Positions 1 to 8,035 of a DNA stretch of 64,000 nt are shown here, piece after piece. This DNA comes from Acidiferrobacterales bacterium (GTDB lineage: Bacteria > Pseudomonadota > Gammaproteobacteria > Arenicellales > JAJDZL01). The stretch is from positions 1 through 64,000 of the forward strand of contig JAPPIB010000020.1 of the NCBI GenBank assembly GCA_028820695.1, read 5' to 3'. The position numbers and the translations under genes were made by a program. The notes beneath the pieces are model-generated. The model was given only the letters and a program-made list of their open reading frames with translations, made no database searches and was not told the origin of the DNA. Numbering within the stretch: the stretch's first letter is position 1; every line of letters begins with the position of its first letter.

Positions 1-91
1 TTTGCCTTATCGGGTGCCGTCGGCTGCGGCATTCACTCGGTTCCGAGAGTCGCTGATGTACCTCCACCGCCCGCATTATGAATAACTTATA

Positions 92-110
92 GTATGGTTT
101 TGTACCATAC
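92..110. promoter_or_regulatory. Perfect 7-bp-arm palindrome, candidate operator
   Basis: GTATGGT (92-98), a 5-nt spacer, then ACCATAC (104-110) form a perfect inverted repeat 44 bp upstream of the racemase-like gene start. A compact symmetric site in a promoter region is typical of a dimeric repressor such as the GntR family. The regulator is not in the window, so its identity is unknown. Confidence 0.45.
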
Positions 111-153
111 GGATTCCAGATTCTCTCATTATTTTGTCTCCGTTGACTGACTC

Positions 154-900
154 ATGCGGATATTGCTGATCAACCCCAACACCAGTGAATTCGTAACTGA
201 TCGTGCGGTCGAGGCGGCGCGTAAAGTTGCTGCAGCCGATACGGTCGTCAAAGGGGTGACTGGCAGCTTCGGTGCACCGATCATCAACAGTGAGACGGAT
301 ATGGTGGTTGGCGCGCACTCAGCGGTGGATCTCGCTGCTGTCCATGCCGCGGGGTTCGATGCGGTCGGACTTGCGGTATCGTTCGATACTGGACTTGCGG
401 CTTTGCGCGAGATGCTGACAATTCCGGTCGCAGGCTTGGCGGAGAGCTCGATTCGACTCGCACTTGAGCACAGCAGGCGGATTGCATTGGTATCTTTCGG
501 CGAGCGTACGCGGCCGCTGTACGAAAGACTGGCACTGCGATATATGCACCGGGATAATCTCGCCGGTGTGCGATGCATGGAAGCGCTCAGTGCCGCCGAG
601 ATGAATGATCCTGACTATCTGCAGGAAAGGATAGAACTGGAAGTTGAGAAGACCACACTTGTACTTGACTGCGATGCTGTTGTATTGCTGGCCACCGCAT
701 TCGCAGGTCTTTCTGACAGTGTGACGCACAAGGTGCCCGTGATCGACTGCGTTGCCGCAATGATCCGCGAACTCGAGTCATCCAACCGAAATGAAAAGGT
801 CAGACGAATGCTCACCGATGAAGCGCTTCCCCAACACAAGCTAATGCACGGTGTGTCGGAAGATCTTTCAGGTTTTTATCGGAATTTACCGTCGGAATGA
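154..900 (+). CDS. Asp/Glu/hydantoin racemase superfamily protein lacking both catalytic cysteines
   Basis: This 248-residue protein has the fold signature of the Asp/Glu/hydantoin racemase superfamily: an N-terminal LLINPNTS strand-loop (4-11), a VSFDTGL loop at 75-81 where racemases carry the first catalytic Cys (usual form CFGDPG), and AVVLLATAF at 175-183 where the second Cys normally sits (usual form VLGCAG). Here the positions are Ser76 and Ala180/Thr181, and the only cysteines (141, 173, 199) lie elsewhere. Racemases use two cysteines and arylmalonate decarboxylase uses one, so this homologue probably does neither reaction by the known mechanism. Family membership is clear from the sequence; substrate and reaction are unknown. 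It stands alone behind a palindromic candidate operator. Confidence 0.75.
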   Translation: MRILLINPNTSEFVTDRAVEAARKVAAADTVVKGVTGSFGAPIINSETDMVVGAHSAVDLAAVHAAGFDAVGLAVSFDTGLAALREMLTIPVAGLAESSIRLALEHSRRIALVSFGERTRPLYERLALRYMHRDNLAGVRCMEALSAAEMNDPDYLQERIELEVEKTTLVLDCDAVVLLATAFAGLSDSVTHKVPVIDCVAAMIRELESSNRNEKVRRMLTDEALPQHKLMHGVSEDLSGFYRNLPSE

Positions 901-984
901 AACAATTTGGCAGCGTCTGACGATCTGCTGGGAAGGCAGTCTTGATCTTCGGATTGAGGATTTGAACTCCCCAATTTCATATAG

Positions 985-1075
985 ATATCATTAGTGATAT
1001 ATATTTTGCAATATGAGTAATAATATATCATTTGTGATATGTATTGTGAACATGCATATGGAATATTGCAATATG
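985..1075. repeat. Paired ATATCA-N4-TGATAT palindromes plus repeated TTGCAATATG
   Basis: Two 16-bp inverted repeats ATATCA-N4-TGATAT lie at 985-1000 and 1025-1040, exactly 40 bp apart. A 10-mer TTGCAATATG occurs at 1006-1015 and again at 1066-1075. Two identical dyads spaced by about four helical turns suggest binding sites for one dimeric regulator, or decayed tandem duplication. Neither flanking gene starts close by (petA starts about 580 bp downstream). Confidence 0.5.
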
Positions 1076-1500
1076 GATAATTTGTAAAACGACGAGTTTG
1101 TGTGCGCGTCGACAGCGAAACGATTTACGGGTTCGCCGCCAATTTTCTGGCTGGGACTCGAATTCGTTCGAAACTCCGAGTCAATATTCTTTGTTGTTTC
1201 CAATCAACCTGTCCCTGATCCTCCCATCACTCATGGACAATTGCTCCCGTCGGGTCAGCGGCCACAATTTCACATGGCTGCCTTCCGTGCACGGGATTCC
1301 GATACTTTCTCCATCAGCAAAAGATTCGTTGAACCAGCCAGAATGAAACACGCCGCCTGCCTGTTTCTGTCAACCTTAAGTTTTATGTCTGTCAGAATAT
1401 TCGGATTTCGTTGATTTTCATCAAGCGTAACCCGTGCAGTTCCACCGGATTACGCCTGCGAATCGCGGCGTTCGAGCGGTATAAACTGTCAAATTTGTTC

Positions 1501-1509
1501 TGCTATAAT
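1501..1509 (+). promoter_or_regulatory. Extended -10 promoter of petABC
   Basis: TGCTATAAT is a consensus extended -10 element (TG-N-TATAAT). There is no good -35 hexamer at the normal distance, as expected for this promoter class. It lies 113 bp upstream of the petA start, giving a leader of roughly 100 nt. Confidence 0.55.
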
Positions 1510-1621
1510 TTTTCGCCGTACTGTCAAATTTCAGAACATCAGGACAGTATGAAGGCACCGGTTGGCACGTGACCGTTAAGCCGGTGCTCTTGCTTTATAT
1601 ATGACAGCTAGAGGAGAAAAG

Positions 1622-2218
1622 ATGGCTGACGAACATGTCGATAAGGATCGCCGGCGGTTTCTGACAGGCGTCACAACCGGAGTGGGTGCGGCAGGTGTCG
1701 CAGCCGCGGCAGTGCCATTTGTTTCCAGCATGACGCCGAGCGCGAAAGCACGCGCGGCAGGTGCCCCTGTACTGGTTGACATCGGGGATCTGGAACCTGG
1801 AAAACTGCTCAAGATAGAATGGCGGGGCAAGCCTGTCTGGATTATCAAGCGGACGCAGGAAATGCTCGACTCACTGGAGACCGTGCAAGATGAGCTTGCC
1901 GATCCCGATTCGGACCGTGAGCAGCAACCGCAATACGCGCAGAACGCCACCCGTTCAATTGAACCGGAAGTATTGGTCCTGGTGGGACTTTGCACCCATC
2001 TCGGCTGCTCGCCACTCGAAAAGCTCAAGCCGGGTGAGTTGGACTCGGATTGGCAAGGGGGCTTTTTCTGCCCCTGTCATGGGTCAAAATTCGACTTGGC
2101 GGGGCGTGTATACAAAAATGTTCCCGCACCGACCAATCTTGAAGTCCCACCACACCGATTCCTATCTGACTCCAGAGTCGAGATCGGTGTTGATTCGGTG
2201 GAGGAAGATCTGGCGTGA
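1622..2218 (+). CDS. petA: Ubiquinol-cytochrome c reductase, Rieske iron-sulfur subunit
   Basis: The Rieske subunit of the cytochrome bc1 complex carries electrons from ubiquinol at the Qo site to cytochrome c1. The 198-residue protein has a twin-arginine-type start (RRRFLTG, 10-16) followed by an Ala/Val-rich membrane anchor (about 17-37), then the soluble domain with both cluster-binding boxes, CTHLGC (124-129) and CPCHGS (150-155). These supply two Cys, two His and the disulfide pair of a 2Fe-2S cluster. The start at 1622 is chosen because AGAGGAG lies just upstream; an in-frame ATG at 1601 lacks a ribosome-binding site. First gene of petABC; its stop overlaps the petB start. Confidence 0.96.
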   Translation: MADEHVDKDRRRFLTGVTTGVGAAGVAAAAVPFVSSMTPSAKARAAGAPVLVDIGDLEPGKLLKIEWRGKPVWIIKRTQEMLDSLETVQDELADPDSDREQQPQYAQNATRSIEPEVLVLVGLCTHLGCSPLEKLKPGELDSDWQGGFFCPCHGSKFDLAGRVYKNVPAPTNLEVPPHRFLSDSRVEIGVDSVEEDLA

Positions 2219-3471
2219 TTGCGAAACTTCGTAACTGGATTGATGAGCGCTATCCCGCGACGAAAGTCTGGGAAGAGCACGTCTCAAAATACTACGCACC
2301 GAAAAATTTCAATTTCTGGTATTTCTTCGGATCTCTGGCACTTCTTGTTCTCGCCGTGCAGATCATAACGGGAATATTCCTGACCATGCATTACAAGCCT
2401 GACACCGATCTGGCATTTGATTCGGTAGAGCACATCATGAGGGACGTGTCGTGGGGCTGGCTGATGCGGTATCTGCACTCGACCGGCGCATCACTGTTCT
2501 TCGTGGTGATATATCTGCATATGTTTCGGGCGCTGCTCTATGGTTCCCACCGCAAACCGCGTGAGCTTTTGTGGATCGTTGGAATGGTGATCTACCTGAC
2601 ACTGATGGCGGAAGCGTTTTTCGGCTACCTGCTGCCGTGGGGCAACATGTCGTACTGGGGGGCGCAGGTGATCATCTCGCTGTTTGCGGCGATTCCCTTT
2701 GTCGGTGAGGGCCTTGCCGAATGGATTCGCGGCGATTTCGTCGTGTCGGATGCAACCTTGACACGATTTTTCGCGTTCCACGTCATTTTGGTTCCACTGC
2801 TGCTGGTGGGTCTTGTATTTGTGCATATGGTCGCCCTTCACAAGGTCGGCTCCAACAATCCCGACGGTGTCGAGATCAAGGCACGCAAGAAAGAGGATGG
2901 AACACCGAAAGATGGCATTCCGTTTCATCCCTATTACACCGTCAAGGATCTTTTCGTCGCAGGTGTATTTCTCTGTATTCTGTTCGGTATCACCTTCATC
3001 GCACCGGAGATGGCAGGATGGTTTCTGGAGCGCGCGAATTTCGAACCGGCCAATCCATTGCAGACACCACCGGACATCATTCCGTTGTGGTACCTGACAC
3101 CTTACTACTCGATTCTTCGCGCAGTCACCTATCCGCTGTTCGGCGTGGACGCAAAACTATGGGGGGTTCTCTCCATGGGGTTTGCGATATTCCTTTTCTT
3201 CCTGCTGCCATGGCTGGACAGATCGCCGGTGAAGTCGATTCGATATAGAGGCTGGATGTTCAAGACCGCATTGACTGTATTCACAATATCTTTTGTGTTG
3301 CTTGGTTATCTGGGTACAAAAAATCCCCAGGCGATCGATCTGTTCCTGTTTACCAATGTCACATGGGCACAGATCTGTTATTTCCTTTATTTCGCATTTT
3401 TCCTGCTGATGCCGATTTACACAAGACTTGATCCAGTGAAACCAGTTCCAGATCGGGTGACGTTCAAATGA
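2215..3471 (+). CDS. petB: Ubiquinol-cytochrome c reductase, cytochrome b subunit
   Basis: Cytochrome b is the membrane core of complex III and holds the two b hemes and both quinone sites. The 418-residue product has the eight hydrophobic helices of full-length cytochrome b, including a RYLHSTGAS segment in the heme region and the Qo loop. At the Qo PEWY position the sequence reads PLWY, so the Glu is replaced, as it is by other residues in several beta/gammaproteobacteria. The start is GTG at 2215, giving a GTGA overlap with the petA stop and translational coupling. It overlaps petC by ATGA. Confidence 0.96.
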   Translation: MIAKLRNWIDERYPATKVWEEHVSKYYAPKNFNFWYFFGSLALLVLAVQIITGIFLTMHYKPDTDLAFDSVEHIMRDVSWGWLMRYLHSTGASLFFVVIYLHMFRALLYGSHRKPRELLWIVGMVIYLTLMAEAFFGYLLPWGNMSYWGAQVIISLFAAIPFVGEGLAEWIRGDFVVSDATLTRFFAFHVILVPLLLVGLVFVHMVALHKVGSNNPDGVEIKARKKEDGTPKDGIPFHPYYTVKDLFVAGVFLCILFGITFIAPEMAGWFLERANFEPANPLQTPPDIIPLWYLTPYYSILRAVTYPLFGVDAKLWGVLSMGFAIFLFFLLPWLDRSPVKSIRYRGWMFKTALTVFTISFVLLGYLGTKNPQAIDLFLFTNVTWAQICYFLYFAFFLLMPIYTRLDPVKPVPDRVTFK

Positions 3472-4124
3472 TCAGATCAATCGTTTCAATATTGTTGCTG
3501 TCCATTGCCGGGAGCGTATATGCGGCTTCCGGAGGTTCCGAAAATCTGGACCCGGTCCACATCAATCTGGACGATCGCAAATCGCTGCAGCAAGGTGCTG
3601 CGACATTCGCCAGCTATTGCCTGTCATGTCATGGCATCAAATACATGCGGTATAACCGGATGGCAGACGATCTTGGAATCAGCGAGGACGTGTTGCGGGA
3701 GAATTTTCTTGTCGGCTCACAGAAACCGTCAGATCCGATGGACGTGACCATGTCGGAAGAAGATGCCAAACGGTGGTTTGGTACCGCACCGCCCGACCTC
3801 AGCCTGACGGCAAGGTCACGCTCTCCGGAGTGGATCTATACGTTCTTGCGAGGGTTTCACGCTGACGACGGTTCTGTAACGGGATGGAACAACGATCTGT
3901 TTGAGGATGTCGCCATGCCGCATGTGCTTTACGAGCAGCAGAATAATTTTGAGCCGGATGACTACGACAAACTGGTCCGTGATGTCGTCAATTTTCTGGT
4001 CTATGTCGCCGAACCGGCAAGACTTGTCCGCTATAACATTGGGATACTGGTATTGCTGTTTACGGGTCTTTTCACGATCCTTGCCTATCTGTTGAAGAAG
4101 GAGTATTGGAAAGACGTTCATTGA
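3468..4124 (+). CDS. petC: Cytochrome c1
   Basis: Cytochrome c1 passes electrons from the Rieske protein to soluble cytochrome c. The 218-residue protein has a Sec signal peptide (about 1-19, ending SVYA), a single heme c attachment motif CLSCH (51-55), an AMPHVL segment that probably contains the axial Met, and a C-terminal membrane anchor (GILVLLFTGLFTILAYLL) with a short basic cytoplasmic tail. The ATG overlaps the petB stop. It is the last gene of petABC; sspA follows 82 bp later, the arrangement usual in gammaproteobacteria. Confidence 0.95.
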   Translation: MIRSIVSILLLSIAGSVYAASGGSENLDPVHINLDDRKSLQQGAATFASYCLSCHGIKYMRYNRMADDLGISEDVLRENFLVGSQKPSDPMDVTMSEEDAKRWFGTAPPDLSLTARSRSPEWIYTFLRGFHADDGSVTGWNNDLFEDVAMPHVLYEQQNNFEPDDYDKLVRDVVNFLVYVAEPARLVRYNIGILVLLFTGLFTILAYLLKKEYWKDVH

Positions 4125-4206
4125 ATCAATTGAAAGTTCCACTATTGCCCCCACATATGTAATTTGCGATCCGTCTATTCACAAACAGAACCGTTGAATT
4201 CGGGAA

Positions 4207-4839
4207 ATGGCAGACAATATTGAGAATCGAAGATCCGGGATGATTCTGTTTTCGACCGAGACTTGCATAGAAGGTCATGCATGCCGGATGGTACTGCACG
4301 AAAAGGAAGTGGAGTGCGAAGTCGAATATGTCGACCTGAACCGCAATCCGAATCCCATCATCGAATTGAACCCGTACGGTGAGAGTCCGACATTGATGGA
4401 CCGGGATATGGTCCTGTATGGTTCTCATGTCGTAGCTGAATACCTGGACGACCGACTCCCCCATCCGCCCTTGATGCCGCCCGATCCGGTGAATCGCGGC
4501 AGGGTGAGAATGATGATTTACAGAAGTCAGCGCGACTGGTTGCGCAGGCTCCGGGAATTGGACGAAAAGAAACAGAAACCCAATAAGATCTTCCGCACCG
4601 CACTCACTCGAGATCTGTCCAGTCTGGCTCCTTATCTGGCGGAACAGGATTTCTGGCTGGGTGAGGAATTCAGCTTGGTCGATTGCTTCATTGCCCCCTT
4701 ATTGTGGCGACTGAAACACTATGGTATCGAACTGCCGTCGCAGTCTCGTTCCATCACGCAGTACGCCGGTCGGCTATTCGTCAGGGAATCTTTCCGCAAG
4801 AGCCTCAGCGAAGCGGAAATGGAAATGCAACTTGATTGA
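4207..4839 (+). CDS. sspA: Stringent starvation protein A
   Basis: SspA is a glutathione-S-transferase-fold protein that binds RNA polymerase and alters transcription in stationary phase and acid stress; it has no transferase activity. The 210-residue product has the N-terminal thioredoxin-like half (about 10-90) with the conserved NPYGESPTLMDRD segment and the helical C-terminal half. The PHPPLMPPDP stretch is close to the SspA pocket that carries the Pro-His-Pro functional site. sspB starts 7 bp after its stop. Confidence 0.93.
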   Translation: MADNIENRRSGMILFSTETCIEGHACRMVLHEKEVECEVEYVDLNRNPNPIIELNPYGESPTLMDRDMVLYGSHVVAEYLDDRLPHPPLMPPDPVNRGRVRMMIYRSQRDWLRRLRELDEKKQKPNKIFRTALTRDLSSLAPYLAEQDFWLGEEFSLVDCFIAPLLWRLKHYGIELPSQSRSITQYAGRLFVRESFRKSLSEAEMEMQLD

Positions 4840-4846
4840 CGCAGAC

Positions 4847-5257
4847 ATGCAGCAGGAGATTTCCAAAGTACCGTACCTGATTGATGCGATGCGAAGTTGG
4901 GCCATGGATTCCGGATACACGCCGTATCTGACAATTCAGGCCGATTATCCCGAAGTGAATCTTCCGTTCGATAAGATCGAATGCGAGAACGGATTGGTCA
5001 CACTCAACATTCATGACCGGGCATTGAGAGGCTATACGGTTTCCGACGGCTGGATCCTGTTCGAGGCACGGTTTTCCGGAGAGAGTCATCACGTGGACCT
5101 GCCGCTCGAGTCAGTGGTGTCGCTGATTGTTCCCGAAGCGAGGAATCAGATGGTTTTCAAAGAACACAGCACGGAATCCGTACAATACGATGATTCATCA
5201 CAAGCGTCGGAAAGTTCGCCGCGCAAGGGCAAACCTCACCTGCGCCTTGTTGAGTGA
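4847..5257 (+). CDS. sspB: ClpXP adaptor protein SspB
   Basis: SspB delivers SsrA-tagged proteins from stalled ribosomes to ClpXP. The 136-residue product has the [20 protein letters not shown] opening and a substrate-binding beta domain of about 110 residues, then a flexible acidic/Ser-rich linker (about 106-125) ending in KPHLRLVE, which matches the C-terminal ClpX-docking tail. The start at 4847 follows the usual family N terminus; TTG at 4832 is an in-frame alternative and a longer frame inside sspA is a shadow. Its stop overlaps the hslV start (GTGA), coupling an SsrA adaptor to a second ATP-dependent protease. Confidence 0.92.
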   Translation: MQQEISKVPYLIDAMRSWAMDSGYTPYLTIQADYPEVNLPFDKIECENGLVTLNIHDRALRGYTVSDGWILFEARFSGESHHVDLPLESVVSLIVPEARNQMVFKEHSTESVQYDDSSQASESSPRKGKPHLRLVE

Positions 5258-5835
5258 ACGATCGCAGATTGCAACTTTCCCCAAGCGGCCCTAAATTGCC
5301 AACAATTCGCAGTACAACAATTCTGTCAGTGCGTCGGGGCGACCGCGTGGTGCTCGGTGGCGACGGACAGGTTTCGCTTGGCGATACCGTGATCAAGTCG
5401 AACACCAAGAAAGTTCGGCGACTTTACAAAGATCAGGTGCTGGCGGGATTTGCCGGCGGCACCGCGGATGCGTTTACCTTGTTTGAACGTTTCGAGGGCA
5501 AGCTGGAAGAGTACTCGGGAAATCTCGTTCGATCAGCGGTCGAACTGGCAAAGGAGTGGCGAACGGACCGATTTCTCAGACGTCTTGAGGCATTGCTTGT
5601 TGTCTGTGACCTGAACGATTCCCTGATTATTTCGGGCAACGGTGATGTGATTCAGCCTGAAGATGGATTGATGGCGATCGGATCCGGTGGCAATTATGCC
5701 AAGGCGGCGGCCAAGGCGTTGCTTGAGTCGACGGATCTGGATGCCAGGCAGATCGTTGAGAAAAGTCTTGCCATCGCTGGAGAGATCTGTGTCTATACCA
5801 ATCACAGCATAACAATTGAAGAGCTGGAGGCTTGA
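5254..5835 (+). CDS. hslV: ATP-dependent protease peptidase subunit HslV, with N-terminal leader
   Basis: HslV (ClpQ) is the proteasome-like threonine peptidase of the HslUV protease. The 193-residue sequence aligns over the whole family, including [47 protein letters not shown] and [12 protein letters not shown]. In the usual protein the catalytic Thr follows the initiator Met directly. Here it is Thr21, preceded by Ser and not by a start codon, so translation from GTG 5254 (or from TTG 5296, leaving MPTIRS) yields a short propeptide that must be removed. Leaders of this kind occur in some alphaproteobacterial HslV proteins. It lies between sspB (overlapping) and hslU (6 bp gap). Confidence 0.94.
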   Translation: MNDRRLQLSPSGPKLPTIRSTTILSVRRGDRVVLGGDGQVSLGDTVIKSNTKKVRRLYKDQVLAGFAGGTADAFTLFERFEGKLEEYSGNLVRSAVELAKEWRTDRFLRRLEALLVVCDLNDSLIISGNGDVIQPEDGLMAIGSGGNYAKAAAKALLESTDLDARQIVEKSLAIAGEICVYTNHSITIEELEA

Positions 5836-5841
5836 CAGAAC

Positions 5842-7257
5842 GTGTCGGAGATGACACCTCGAGAAATTGTCCAGGAACTGGATAAGCATATCATTGGCCA
5901 GCTCGATGCCAAACGTGCGGTCGCCAATGCGCTGCGCAATCGGTGGCGGCGCCTCAATGTCGAAGACGAGGATCTCCGTGCGGAGATCACGCCCAAGAAC
6001 ATCCTGATGATCGGACCCACCGGCGTCGGAAAAACCGAAATTGCCCGTCGGCTTGCGAAACTCGCGAACGCACCATTTCTCAAGGTTGAGGCATCCAAGT
6101 TCACTGAGGTTGGCTATGTCGGCCGCGAGGTTGATTCAATCGTTCGCGATCTGCTGGAGTTGGCCGTCAAGATGGTTCGTGAAGAGAATTACGAGTTGGT
6201 TCAGGTGCGTGCAGAGGCTGAGGCGGAAGATGCGGTGCTGGACATACTGATTCCTCCTGCTCGTGCGGATTATGATGATGACTATGGTTCCTCCGACCCG
6301 GATTATGACGACGACGAGTTTCCAAGAAACATTTCGCTCCAGCATTTCGACGACAGGGACGAGGTGGCGCCCATAGAGGACAGCGCAGCCAGAAAGTCGT
6401 TCAGAAAGAAGCTCAGACAAGGTGAGTTGGACGACAAGGAAATCGAGATTGAGCTCAGCACCTCTATCGGTGTGGAAATATTCGGACCACCGGGGTTCGA
6501 AGAGATGACCAGTCAGTTGCAGGGCATGATGCAGAATCTCGGAAATCGAAAGAGTCGCAAACGCAGGGTCACTGTCGCACAGGCGCTGAAATTACTGACT
6601 GACGAAGCGGCGGAACGCATGGTGAACGACGAACAGATCAAGATCGATGCCATCAACAGGGTTGAGGAGAATGGCATCGTATTCCTGGACGAGATAGACA
6701 AGATCGTCGGTCGCTCGCACCACACGAGCGGTCCGGATGTCTCACGTGAAGGTGTCCAGCGCGACCTGCTTCCCTTGGTTGAGGGCGCCACGGTATCGAC
6801 CCGCTACGGTATGGTGAAAACTGATCACGTACTGTTCATTGCCTCAGGTGCGTTCCAGCTGACAAAACCGTCGGACCTTATTCCGGAGCTGCAGGGTCGC
6901 CTGCCCATCAGGGTGGAACTGAACGCGTTGACCACCGAAGATTTCATTCGAATCCTGAACGAGACTGACAGTTCCCTGACCCAGCAGTACTTTGAACTGC
7001 TGAAAACCGAGAAGGTGGAGTTGGAGTTTGTCGATTCCGGCGTGCAGTGTCTGGCTGAGTTTGCATGGCGGGTGAACGAATCGACCGAAAACATCGGCGC
7101 CCGCCGGTTGCATACGGTCATGGAGCGCCTGCTGGAGAAGATTTCCTTCGAGGCCGCCGACCGAAGCGGCGACAGGGTTGTCATCGACAAAGAGTTTGTT
7201 GAGCAGGAATTGCAAGGACTCGTCGAAGATCAGCAGCTTGCCCGTTACATTCTCTAG
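5842..7257 (+). CDS. hslU: ATP-dependent protease ATPase subunit HslU
   Basis: HslU is the AAA+ unfoldase ring that feeds substrates to HslV. The 471-residue protein has Walker A GPTGVGKT (58-65), the GYVGREV pore loop (91-97), Walker B IVFLDE (279-284), a C-terminal sensor-2 region and the terminal RYIL tail that inserts into HslV. It is about 28 residues longer than the E. coli protein (443). The extra length is mostly an Asp-rich stretch (about 143-160) in the intermediate domain, which handles substrates. The start is GTG 5842, since the AGCTGGAGG sequence ahead is at a workable distance; ATG 5851 sits too close to the following GGAG. Confidence 0.96.
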   Translation: MSEMTPREIVQELDKHIIGQLDAKRAVANALRNRWRRLNVEDEDLRAEITPKNILMIGPTGVGKTEIARRLAKLANAPFLKVEASKFTEVGYVGREVDSIVRDLLELAVKMVREENYELVQVRAEAEAEDAVLDILIPPARADYDDDYGSSDPDYDDDEFPRNISLQHFDDRDEVAPIEDSAARKSFRKKLRQGELDDKEIEIELSTSIGVEIFGPPGFEEMTSQLQGMMQNLGNRKSRKRRVTVAQALKLLTDEAAERMVNDEQIKIDAINRVEENGIVFLDEIDKIVGRSHHTSGPDVSREGVQRDLLPLVEGATVSTRYGMVKTDHVLFIASGAFQLTKPSDLIPELQGRLPIRVELNALTTEDFIRILNETDSSLTQQYFELLKTEKVELEFVDSGVQCLAEFAWRVNESTENIGARRLHTVMERLLEKISFEAADRSGDRVVIDKEFVEQELQGLVEDQQLARYIL

Positions 7258-7422
7258 CCATCTTTGAGGGACCGCACTGCTGCAGTCGTACCCCACACTC
7301 AGCTCACAACTGCGCCGTTACAAGATCCGCCCTTCGGGGCAGTGCTGAACTTTCACTGCGATCCGGCCAGACCGGTGGTGAGATGGCGAATCTCCACTCG
7401 CGCCTCACTTTTTCTGTCAGCA

Positions 7423-7452
7423 CTTGAAAAAAGCAATTGTGCTCCCACTTAT
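7423..7452 (+). promoter_or_regulatory. Sigma-32-type heat-shock promoter of hsp20
   Basis: CTTGAAA (7423-7429), a 14-nt spacer, then CCCACTTAT (7444-7452) matches the sigma-32 consensus (CTTGAAA, N13-14, CCCCATNTA) almost base for base. It lies 64 bp upstream of the hsp20 start, which fits heat-shock control of that gene. Confidence 0.75.
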
Positions 7453-7515
7453 ACAACCAGAGGATTCACGACAACCGGGAATCAATGAAAAATTTAAGTG
7501 TTTGAGGTAGATAAC

Positions 7516-7962
7516 ATGAATCAACTTGTAAGAACCAGAGATTGGAGCACAAACCCCGTGTCTGTTTTTGATGCGGGTTGGGGTCTTTACAGTCCCTTTT
7601 CGAAGATTCGAAATGCGGTACCGTCGGGAGCTGCTGTGCTTGCGGTCGATATCAGCGAAACTGACACCGGGTATGATGTCGTTGCCGACCTGCCGGGAAT
7701 TTCGAAGGATGCGCTGAACGTATCGGTTGCCGATAATGTTCTGAGTATCGAGGTCAGTGCCGAGAAGGACAACGAGGACAATCTTGAGGGTCGTATGATT
7801 CGCCGGGAACGATACCGGGGAAAGGTGACCAGGTCGTTCAAACTGGGCGAAGCTATGGACAGCGAGAACATTCAAGCCAGTTACAAGGATGGTGTACTGT
7901 CCGTTTCTGTGCCGAAGAAAGAAATCTCGCAACCCAAGAAGATTGAAGTTTCGGTTCATTAG
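7516..7962 (+). CDS. Hsp20/alpha-crystallin small heat-shock protein
   Basis: Small heat-shock proteins hold unfolding proteins in an ATP-independent way for later refolding by DnaK/ClpB. The 148-residue product has an N-terminal arm (about 1-45), an alpha-crystallin domain (about 46-135, with VVADLPGISKDALNVSV and a DGVLSVSVPKK C-terminal strand) and a short tail with an I-x-V motif (KIEV) used in oligomer assembly. The start at 7516 is chosen for the GAGGTAG 6 nt upstream rather than GTG 7498. It is preceded by a sigma-32 promoter and followed by a strong terminator, so it is monocistronic. Confidence 0.95.
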   Translation: MNQLVRTRDWSTNPVSVFDAGWGLYSPFSKIRNAVPSGAAVLAVDISETDTGYDVVADLPGISKDALNVSVADNVLSIEVSAEKDNEDNLEGRMIRRERYRGKVTRSFKLGEAMDSENIQASYKDGVLSVSVPKKEISQPKKIEVSVH

Positions 7963-8003
7963 TTTCATCGTCTGATCAATTTCAGACGATTGAGCAACTG
8001 TTC

Positions 8004-8035
8004 GAGCGACTGCCTGGGTGCAGTCGCTCTTTTTT
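8004..8035 (+). terminator. Rho-independent terminator of hsp20
   Basis: A perfect 10-bp stem GAGCGACTGC / GCAGTCGCTC (8004-8013 and 8020-8029) with a 6-nt loop is followed by six T residues (8030-8035). It starts 41 bp after the hsp20 stop. The group II intron fragment begins directly at the end of its T-tract. Confidence 0.93.

Larger units (their letters stand above)
901..1621. other. Gene-free region with AT-rich palindromes and the pet promoter
   Basis: About 720 bases without a convincing gene. The first third (985-1080) is very AT-rich and holds paired palindromes, listed separately. Short open frames between 1098 and 1414 have no recognisable domain or ribosome-binding site. The end carries the promoter of petABC. 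Confidence 0.6.

Noticed and set aside
1098-1414. Overlapping short open frames between the racemase-like gene and petA
   Set aside because: No domain, no ribosome-binding site, and mutually overlapping frames without a conserved-looking sequence.
4721-4846. Extended N terminus of sspB inside sspA
   Set aside because: The extra 42 residues overlap sspA, are not in the SspB family, and ATG 4847 is better placed.
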